Made by a program: the position numbers and the translations under genes
Assembly (NCBI GenBank): GCA_027296625.1
Contig: JAPUIX010000183.1
Coordinates: 1-61,328 of the forward strand
Reading direction: 5' to 3'
From: Gammaproteobacteria bacterium
GTDB taxonomy: Bacteria > Pseudomonadota > Gammaproteobacteria > JAKEHO01
DNA: 61,328 nt
Notes under the pieces: model-generated
Databases searched by the model: none
What the model was told of the DNA's origin: nothing
Seen by the model: only the letters and a program-made list of their open reading frames with translations
Shown here: one piece after another, positions 55,326 to 61,328 of the stretch
How positions within the stretch are numbered: the stretch's first letter is position 1
Layout: each line of letters begins with the position of its first letter

Positions 55326-56255
55326 TTGGTAGATGCAATGACGAACACCAAGGGGGACGCCGTGCCTCCCCCTATGGCGCAGCGGGACCAGCGCGACACG
55401 ATCTTTGTCGAGGCAGCCAACGTGCTCGCGCACGAGACCCGTGCCGGGGGCCAATTCATTATGCGCCTCAACGCGCCCCAAACCGCTGCCCATGCACGTC
55501 CCGGCGCCTTTGTTTATCTCCAATGCGCGCCCACCTTGCTGATGCGCCGGCCCATGTCGATCATGCGCACGGCCCCCAAGGCCGGCTGGATCGAAATCCT
55601 CTATAAAAAGCACGGCAAAGGCACGCAGTTACTCGCGAGACGGCAGATCGGTGAGGTCCTGAGTGTGATCGGCCCCATCGGTGTGCCATTCAAGCTTGAG
55701 GGCTATCGGGGTCGACCGCTGCTGATCGGCGGTGGTGTTGGCATTCCCCCCATGATCTTTTTCGCGGAGCACCTCAAGAATGCCGCCAATGCCTGCCAGC
55801 CCCTGGTGCTCATGGGCTCCGAGATCCCCTTTCCCTTTAAGCCGCGCCCCTCGCGGATCCTCGTCCCCAGCGTGCCCAACGGTGTGATTGCTGCCATGCC
55901 CCTCCTGGAAGATTGGGGGATCCCAAGCCGGCTGGCCAGTCTGGCTGGCTATCCTGGCTGCTTTGAGGGCTATGTGACAGACCTGGCCCGGGCAACCCTC
56001 CACGCCCTGGATGACACAGATCGGCACGAGGTTGAGGTATTCGCCTGCGGGCCTGATCCCATGCTCCGTGCGGTCGCGGCGCTTGCGCGCTCCTTGCAAC
56101 TGCCCTGCCAAGTCTGTGTAGAGGAGTATATGGCCTGTGCGGTTGGTGGGTGTGCGGGCTGTGTTGTACACGTGCTAACGGACCAAGGGCCGACCATGAA
56201 GCGCGTCTGTGTCGATGGTCCAGTATTCGATGCTAAACGTATCTACCCCGTATAG
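55326..56255 (+). CDS. PyrK-like dihydroorotate dehydrogenase electron-transfer flavoprotein
   Basis: About 309 residues: a FAD-binding ferredoxin-reductase fold (RRPMSIM and IGPIGVPFKL), a NAD site (IGGGVGIPP) and a C-terminal [2Fe-2S] cluster with four cysteines in MACAVGGCAGC and RVCVDGPVF. This is the PyrK layout. TTG 55326 has AGAGGA four bases upstream; ATG 55338 is an alternative. No pyrD is next to it. PyrK would normally pass electrons from a PyrD-B enzyme to NAD, which is unusual in gammaproteobacteria that use quinone-linked PyrD, so its partner is worth finding. Confidence 0.85.
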   Translation: MVDAMTNTKGDAVPPPMAQRDQRDTIFVEAANVLAHETRAGGQFIMRLNAPQTAAHARPGAFVYLQCAPTLLMRRPMSIMRTAPKAGWIEILYKKHGKGTQLLARRQIGEVLSVIGPIGVPFKLEGYRGRPLLIGGGVGIPPMIFFAEHLKNAANACQPLVLMGSEIPFPFKPRPSRILVPSVPNGVIAAMPLLEDWGIPSRLASLAGYPGCFEGYVTDLARATLHALDDTDRHEVEVFACGPDPMLRAVAALARSLQLPCQVCVEEYMACAVGGCAGCVVHVLTDQGPTMKRVCVDGPVFDAKRIYPV

Positions 56256-56323
56256 CTGTACGGCCATACCGTCCCGATCCGCGGCCGCCGACGGCGGCAT
56301 GCAAAGCCACTTAGGAAACATCG

Positions 56324-56995
56324 ATGCATGGCACATCGCGGCCTGTCTCAACTAACCAAGCCTATCCCCATAGGGGCCTCGGAACACGGCTTGCAAGGCA
56401 TCTCACCACACCGTTCTTAAGGCCGGTTAAGACCCATAACCTGCACGCGTTTCAGCTTACCCATCGCACCTGGCGCCGACATCAGGGGGCGCTGGTATTG
56501 GATTCGGGCTGTGGTATTGAGGAGAGCACCCGGATCCTCGCTGAACGCCACCCCCAGGCCTTTGTCGTGGGTATTGATAAGTCACGGCACCGCCTCTATC
56601 GCCGTACAGGCGGGCGCCCCATCTAACTCAAGGATAACTACGCCTTAGTCCGTGCTGATCTGGTCGACTTTTGGCGCCTTGCCAAGCACGCCGGTTGGCA
56701 CCTGGTCCGCCATTACCTGCTCTACCCAAACCCTTGGCCCAAGCAGAAACACCTAAAACGGCGTTGGCATGCCCACCCAGTCTTCCCCACGCTGCTCAGT
56801 CTAGGTGGTGTCATCGAGCTGAGAAGCAACTGGCACAACTACGCGTTGGAATTTGCTGAGGCGATAAGACTGGCAACAGGAAGGAACGCGGAGGTGAGTC
56901 GCTTCATCCCTTTGCGCCCGTTATCGCCGTTTGAAAAAAAATACTGGGAAAGCCGGCAGGCGCTTTACCTTTGCCGAGCCACGCTAGCGCCCTAG
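56324..56995 (+). pseudogene. TrmB-like tRNA (guanine-N7) methyltransferase, interrupted by an in-frame TAA
   Basis: One frame spans 224 codons with a single stop, TAA at 56624-56626. Before it: LVLDSGCGIEESTRILAE (SAM-binding) and FVVGIDKSRHRLYRR. After it, still in frame: ALVRADLVDFWRLAKHAG, LLYPNPWPKQKHLKRRWHAH and LRSNWHNYALEF, the hallmarks of TrmB/YggH-type methyltransferases. Either half alone is non-functional. It may be a real nonsense mutation or a sequence error; a functional TrmB may be encoded elsewhere. It lies 68 bases after the PyrK-like gene. Confidence 0.8.
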
Positions 56996-57026
56996 GCGCT
57001 CGAAGCACCACAGAGGATGGCAGCAC

Positions 57027-58085
57027 TCAACCGAAATTGATCTTCGCCTCCAAATTGGTACGGGAATCTGCATTATTCAGCGCCTCATCCAGACTGACAC
57101 GCCCTTCCTTATAAAGATTAAAAAGGGCCTGATCAAACGTCTGCATGCCGCGCGCTCCGCTTTGCTCCATCGCCTCTTTGATCTCATCCACGTGCCCCCT
57201 GAGGATGAGATCGCCAATGTGCGGCGTATTGATCATAGTTTCGATCGCTGCGCAACGCTTACCATCAAACCCTTCAAGCAGCCGTTGCGAGATCACTGCG
57301 CGAAGATTCATCGAAAGGTCCAGGAACAGTTGTTTATGGTGTTCCTGAGGAAACATGTTTACAACACGCTCCATTGCCTGGTTCGCGTTATTGGCGTGCA
57401 AGGTGGAAACGCAAAGATGCCCCGTATTACAAAGAACCAGTGCGGCGGCCATGCTTTCACGATCGCGGATCTCGCCGATGACGATGACGTCAGGCGCTTC
57501 ACGCATTGAACTCCTCAAAGCATTGCGATAGGAATAGGTATCGAGCCCTATTTCCCGTTGGTTGACGATAGATTTGATATTCGGGTACGCGAACTCGATT
57601 GGGTCTTCAATAGTCAAAATATGCCCATCCGCATTCTCGTTGCGGTGCTGGATCATGGCGGCAATAGTTGTCGACTTGCCGGTGCCGGTAGCACCTACCA
57701 TCAAGACAAGGCCTCGCTTTTGCATAATCAGATCTTTGAGAATTACCGGTAACCCCAACCGATCGATGGTCGGGATCGTGGTTGGAATAAGGCGCAAGAC
57801 CATGCTCACTTCACCCCGTTGCCGGAAGACATTGACCCGAAAGCGGGCCGACCTGTCCGGCAACCAAATGGCAAAATCTGCCTCGAGATGCTCCTCATAG
57901 TAGGCGATCTGGTGATCGGTCATGATCCCGTAGGCAGCTGCCTTAGTCATCTCGCCGGTCAGCATGGTCTTGCCCACCGAACTCATCTTCCCCTCGATCT
58001 TGATCTTGACAGGTGAGTTCTCGGTAAAGAACAAGTCCGAGGCGTTCTTCTCGACCATGAGCTTCAGATAAGGTGTGATGTCCAT
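57027..58085 (-). CDS. pilU: Twitching motility ATPase, PilU-like
   Basis: 352 residues from ATG 58083-58085 (a longer frame adds 30 unrelated residues). Domain order: N-terminal PAS-like domain (MVEKNASDLFFTENSPVKIK), Walker [11 protein letters not shown], Asp box LTIEDPIEFAYPN, Walker B VIVIGEIRDRESM and His box NTGHLCVSTLHANN. It resembles PilU, the retraction ATPase that aids PilT in the type IV pilus base. It is the last of three related genes. Confidence 0.9.
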   Translation of the reverse strand: MDITPYLKLMVEKNASDLFFTENSPVKIKIEGKMSSVGKTMLTGEMTKAAAYGIMTDHQIAYYEEHLEADFAIWLPDRSARFRVNVFRQRGEVSMVLRLIPTTIPTIDRLGLPVILKDLIMQKRGLVLMVGATGTGKSTTIAAMIQHRNENADGHILTIEDPIEFAYPNIKSIVNQREIGLDTYSYRNALRSSMREAPDVIVIGEIRDRESMAAALVLCNTGHLCVSTLHANNANQAMERVVNMFPQEHHKQLFLDLSMNLRAVISQRLLEGFDGKRCAAIETMINTPHIGDLILRGHVDEIKEAMEQSGARGMQTFDQALFNLYKEGRVSLDEALNNADSRTNLEAKINFG

Positions 58086-58187
58086 GGTTACTCGATGATG
58101 TTGCTTTTGAAATTGAAAACCGAACCCTACAAAAACGCGAATATTTAATGGATGTAAGGGGCTACCCGGAACCAATGAGGAAAGGAG

Positions 58188-59360
58188 CTAGCGGAGTAAC
58201 CCCCTTGCTTGTGCTTCCTTTTTCTCTTCTAGGCTGAGGTGGTCTAGTCCTTCCAACTTGTCCGCCTCTTTCGCGTCCTTGCCTTGTAGCTTGATGCGCA
58301 AGCGCAACTCATTAATTGAATCGGCGTTTCGCAATGCATCTTCGTAGGTGATCTTGTCATCTTCATAGAGGTCGAATAGCGCCTGATCAAAGGTCATCAT
58401 GCCAATCTCATTGGACTTCGCCATGATCACCTTGATCTCATGCACTTCCCCTTTGAGGATCAGGTCCGACATCAACGGTGAGTTCAACATGATCTCCACC
58501 GCACAAACCCGCCCCTTGCCAGACCGGTGTCTGATCAGCCGCTGAGCAATAAATCCCTTGAGGTTCAACGACAGATCCATTAACAACTGTTGGCGACGGT
58601 CGTCCGGGAAAAAGTTGATGATGCGGTCTAATGCTTGGTTCGAGTTGTTCGCATGCAGTGTAGCCATCGCCAAGTGTCCCGTTTCGGCAAAGGCAATCCC
58701 GAACTCCATGGTCTCACGGTCGCGGATCTCGCCCAGCAGGATGACGTCCGGTGCCTGTCGCAAGCTGTTCTTAAGCGCGATAGACCAATCATCCGTATCG
58801 ACACTGATCTCCCGCTGGGTAACAACACAATTCTTATGCTGATGGACGAACTCAATGGGATCCTCAACAGTGATGATGTGCCCATAGCTATTCTCGTTTC
58901 GATAATCAACCATCGCGGCGAGACTAGTCGACTTACCATGGCCCGTGCCGCCCACCAGGATCACAAGACCACGCTTTGTCATCACAATATCCTTCAATAT
59001 CTCGGGTAGCCCCAGCTCGTCGATCGTGGGAACCTGTGTATTGATGGTCCGGAGCACCATACCAACGCGTCCCTGTTGAACAAAGGCACTGACACGGAAG
59101 CGTCCGATCCCCGTTGGCGCGACAGCGAAATTGCATTCCTTTGTTGCTTCAAACTCCTTGAACTGCCTATCGTTCATGATGGCATAGGTCAGTTCCTTGG
59201 TATTCTCAGCCGTCAGCTTGGTCTTCGAGATTGGCGTGATCTTGCCATCGACCTTGATTGCGGGTGGAAAGCCTTCGGTGACAAACAGATCGGAACTGCC
59301 TTTACCGACCATAAGCTTAAGTACATCCCGCATAAATTTGATTGCTTGTTCGCGTTCCAT
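58188..59360 (-). CDS. Second PilU-like ATPase
   Basis: 390 residues with the same domain order as its neighbours. The Walker A reads GGTGHGKST, with His in place of the usual Ser or Thr; the catalytic Lys and Ser/Thr remain. The Walker B is VILLGEIRDRETM and the His box ETGHLAMATLHANN. A charged C-terminal extension of about 30 residues (KDAKEADKLEGLDHLS) is not shared by the other two. It lies between pilT (28 bases) and the other pilU-like gene. Confidence 0.9.
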   Translation of the reverse strand: MEREQAIKFMRDVLKLMVGKGSSDLFVTEGFPPAIKVDGKITPISKTKLTAENTKELTYAIMNDRQFKEFEATKECNFAVAPTGIGRFRVSAFVQQGRVGMVLRTINTQVPTIDELGLPEILKDIVMTKRGLVILVGGTGHGKSTSLAAMVDYRNENSYGHIITVEDPIEFVHQHKNCVVTQREISVDTDDWSIALKNSLRQAPDVILLGEIRDRETMEFGIAFAETGHLAMATLHANNSNQALDRIINFFPDDRRQQLLMDLSLNLKGFIAQRLIRHRSGKGRVCAVEIMLNSPLMSDLILKGEVHEIKVIMAKSNEIGMMTFDQALFDLYEDDKITYEDALRNADSINELRLRIKLQGKDAKEADKLEGLDHLSLEEKKEAQARGLLR

Positions 59361-59388
59361 CAGTATTCTCCTGCGCTGAGAAGCTCGA

Positions 59389-60423
59389 TCAGAACAAGTC
59401 CTTGTTCTGCGCGACTGCCCGCGCGGCCTGGCGACTCACAATATCTTTCTTAACTAGCGTCTGCAGATCCTGATCCAGCGTTTGCATACCGAATTGCTGA
59501 CCGGTCTGTATCGCCGAATACATCTGCGCGACCTTGTTTTCGCGGATAAGATTGCGGATCGCCGGGGTGCCGATCATGATCTCATGGACTGCAACACGCC
59601 CGCCCCCGTTCTTCTTGAGCAGCGTTTGCGTAATCACCGCCCGCAGGGATTCTGACAGCATCGATCGGATCATATCCTTTTCCGCAGCTGGAAACACGTC
59701 GACGATACGATCAATAGTCTTCGCAGCCGAAGATGTATGCAGGGTAGCAAACACCAAGTGACCGGTTTCTGCCGCAGTCAGTGCAAGCCGGATCGTCTCC
59801 AAATCGCGCATCTCGCCAACCAGAATAATATCCGGGTCTTCACGCGTAGACGAGCGCAAGGCTTCGTTGAACCCCAATGTGTCACGGTGCACTTCACGTT
59901 GATTGATGAGACACTTTTTGCTTTCATGAACGAATTCAATAGGGTCTTCAATGGTCAAGATATGGCCATAGATGGTCTCGTTCTTATGGTCGACCATGGC
60001 GGCAAGGGTCGTTGACTTGCCTGAACCGGTTGGTCCTGTAACCAACACCAACCCGCGCGGGTAGTCTGCAATATCTTTGAAGCTCGCCGGGCAATTGAGA
60101 TCCTCAAGGCTCAAGATCTGGGAAGGGATCGTCCTAAAGACCGCACCGCAGCCCCGGTTTTGATTAAAAGCGTTCACACGAAAACGGGCAAGGCCAGGAA
60201 TCTCGAAAGAAAAATCAACCTCGAGAAACTCTTCATAGTCCTTGCGCTGCTTGTCGTTCATAATGTCATACATCATGTCGTGCACTTCCTTGTGATCCAG
60301 CACCGGCGCATTGAGACGGCGCATGTCACCGTCCACTCTGATCAGCGGCGGCAACCCTGCCGAGAGATGCAAGTCTGAGGCCTTGTTCTTCACACCAAAC
60401 GCAAGCAGTTCACCTATATCCAT
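59389..60423 (-). CDS. pilT: Type IV pilus retraction ATPase PilT
   Basis: 344 residues, the normal PilT length. Walker A GPTGSGKSTTLAAM, Asp box LTIEDPIEFVHESKK, Walker B IILVGEMRDLETI, His box ETGHLVFATLHTSSA, and the C-terminal AIRNLIRENKVAQM region. It depolymerises the pilus at the inner membrane, driving twitching. First of the three-gene cluster. The neighbouring yggS is divergent, a common gammaproteobacterial arrangement. Confidence 0.95.
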   Translation of the reverse strand: MDIGELLAFGVKNKASDLHLSAGLPPLIRVDGDMRRLNAPVLDHKEVHDMMYDIMNDKQRKDYEEFLEVDFSFEIPGLARFRVNAFNQNRGCGAVFRTIPSQILSLEDLNCPASFKDIADYPRGLVLVTGPTGSGKSTTLAAMVDHKNETIYGHILTIEDPIEFVHESKKCLINQREVHRDTLGFNEALRSSTREDPDIILVGEMRDLETIRLALTAAETGHLVFATLHTSSAAKTIDRIVDVFPAAEKDMIRSMLSESLRAVITQTLLKKNGGGRVAVHEIMIGTPAIRNLIRENKVAQMYSAIQTGQQFGMQTLDQDLQTLVKKDIVSRQAARAVAQNKDLF

Positions 60424-60661
60424 CTAATCCTCCGGTCTGAATCGTCTAGGCTACAATACCGCGAAAAGCTGTCCCTTATACCGCGGGATCTGACACAGGC
60501 TGCAATATGAAAGTCGCCGGACATTCATGCCAATCACTACGGGTATGAGCGCCAGATGCGGTCTATTCATAATAACCGCAAAGGTACAGAGATAACACCT
60601 TGTCCCGTATCGAAAAATGAAGCATTCCTGGCCCTGATGAAGTATAGCCTACTGATGCAAC

Positions 60662-61328
60662 ATGAAAAGTATCGCCGAGTCTTTAGAAGACCTGAAGAAG
60701 CGCATCCGACAGGCGGAAAAACGCTTTAACCGGCCCCTGGGCTCCGTTCTCCTGCTAGCCGTCAGCAAAACGCGCCCCAGCACCGATATCCTGGCGGCGG
60801 CGGCATGCGGGCAGGTGCGGTTTGGGGAGAATTATCTTCAGGAAGCCCTGCCTAAGATCCAAGAGTTGACCGTCAACGGCCTTGAGTGGCATTTCATCGG
60901 ACACATCCAATCTAATAAGACCCGCTTGATCGCGGCCAATTTTGATTGGGTTCACACCATTGATCGAGAGCAGATTGCAAGGCGGCTGTCTCACCAGCGT
61001 CCCCCCTCGCTGCCCCCCTTGAACCTCTGTATTCAGGTCAAACTCAGCAAAGAGCCCGCCAACTCCGGCGTGGCCCTCGACGCGTTACCAGCGCTCGCCA
61101 AGCTTGTTTCTGACCTGCCCCGGCTTCGGCTGCGTGGTCTCCTGGCCCTGCCCGCGCCCACGGTTGAATTCGAGCAGCAACGCTTACCGTTCAGAGAGCT
61201 TTACCGGGCGCATACCAAACTCAACCGTGCTGGCATCAAGATGGACACGCTTTCCATTGGTACGACCCACGACATGGAGGCAGCAATTGCCGAGGGTGCG
61301 ACAATGGTGCGGATTGGCGCTGCCATCT
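60662..61328 (+). CDS. yggS: YggS-family pyridoxal-phosphate homeostasis protein (partial, runs off the right edge)
   Basis: 222 codons are visible from ATG 60662; the stop lies beyond the window. It is a PLP-binding barrel with the cofactor Lys36 in LLLAVSKTR, then VRFGENYLQEALPK, WHFIGHIQSNK and, near the edge, EGATMVRIGAAI. The family regulates PLP and amino-acid balance rather than catalysing a set reaction. A yggS near pilT is conserved in gammaproteobacteria. Confidence 0.94.
   Translation, partial: MKSIAESLEDLKKRIRQAEKRFNRPLGSVLLLAVSKTRPSTDILAAAACGQVRFGENYLQEALPKIQELTVNGLEWHFIGHIQSNKTRLIAANFDWVHTIDREQIARRLSHQRPPSLPPLNLCIQVKLSKEPANSGVALDALPALAKLVSDLPRLRLRGLLALPAPTVEFEQQRLPFRELYRAHTKLNRAGIKMDTLSIGTTHDMEAAIAEGATMVRIGAAI

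Overview
The window reads as chromosomal backbone of an autotrophic gammaproteobacterium. The evidence is the gene neighbourhoods (hemA-prfA-prmC, hemC-hemD-hemX-hemY, gshB-tonB-algH-ruvX-pyrR-pyrB-pyrX, pilT-pilU-yggS), a class I phosphoribulokinase (Calvin cycle), system II cytochrome c maturation (ResB/CcsA) with two c-type cytochromes, and twitching-motility ATPases. I cannot name the genus; candidates are sulfur or ammonia oxidisers of the Chromatiales, Acidiferrobacterales or Nitrosococcus type. I saw no insertion sequence, prophage or CRISPR array. One tRNA gene is present.

Layout. 1-7.5 kb: start of an unidentified gene, a TPR lipoprotein, then hemA-prfA-prmC, a conserved unknown protein, an E1-like MoeB/ThiF enzyme and a JAMM protease. 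7.6-13.9 kb: thiol peroxidase, glycine cleavage H protein, and an iron block on the minus strand (FbpABC ferric importer, Bfd, bacterioferritin) with Fur-box-like sites. 14.1-19.7 kb: a truncated lemA joined to the tail of what looks like a GIDE-family gene, oligopeptidase A, an SH3/coiled-coil membrane protein, exonuclease III, ribosomal protein L31 and a secreted nuclease. 19.7-20.5 kb: a long gene-free stretch holding DnaA boxes beside an AT-rich segment, then a strong candidate small RNA with a sigma-E type promoter and an intrinsic terminator. 20.5-25.9 kb: cytochrome c4, ResB, CcsA, DsbA, MscL. 26-32.8 kb: a DUF4332 protein, a yjgR-family ATPase gene broken by an in-frame TGA, tRNA-Arg(CCG), a membrane-anchored cytochrome c, an orphan TRAP-type binding lipoprotein and UvrD. 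32.9-43.1 kb: PmbA, a MoxR-DUF58-transglutaminase operon, a cNMP-domain diguanylate cyclase, MsbA, phosphoribulokinase and an orphan ParA. 43.2-47.4 kb: hemCDXY on the minus strand. 47.5-57 kb: a long plus-strand operon from gshB through apbE, a NusG-II protein, a Gx transporter, tonB, algH, ruvX, pyrR, pyrB, a non-catalytic dihydroorotase (pyrX) and a PyrK-like flavoprotein, followed by a trmB-like gene broken by an in-frame TAA. 57-61.3 kb: three PilT/PilU ATPases and, divergently, the start of yggS.

How the genes work together. Haem synthesis (hemA, hemC, hemD, hemX/Y), cytochrome assembly (resB, ccsA, dsbA) and iron supply and storage (fbpABC, bfd, bfr) form a respiration theme. The pyr genes and prk serve nucleotide synthesis and carbon fixation. 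The most notable unexplained signals are the small RNA near 20.2 kb, the adjacent DnaA-box cluster, and three decayed or interrupted genes (lemA/GIDE, yjgR, trmB-like).
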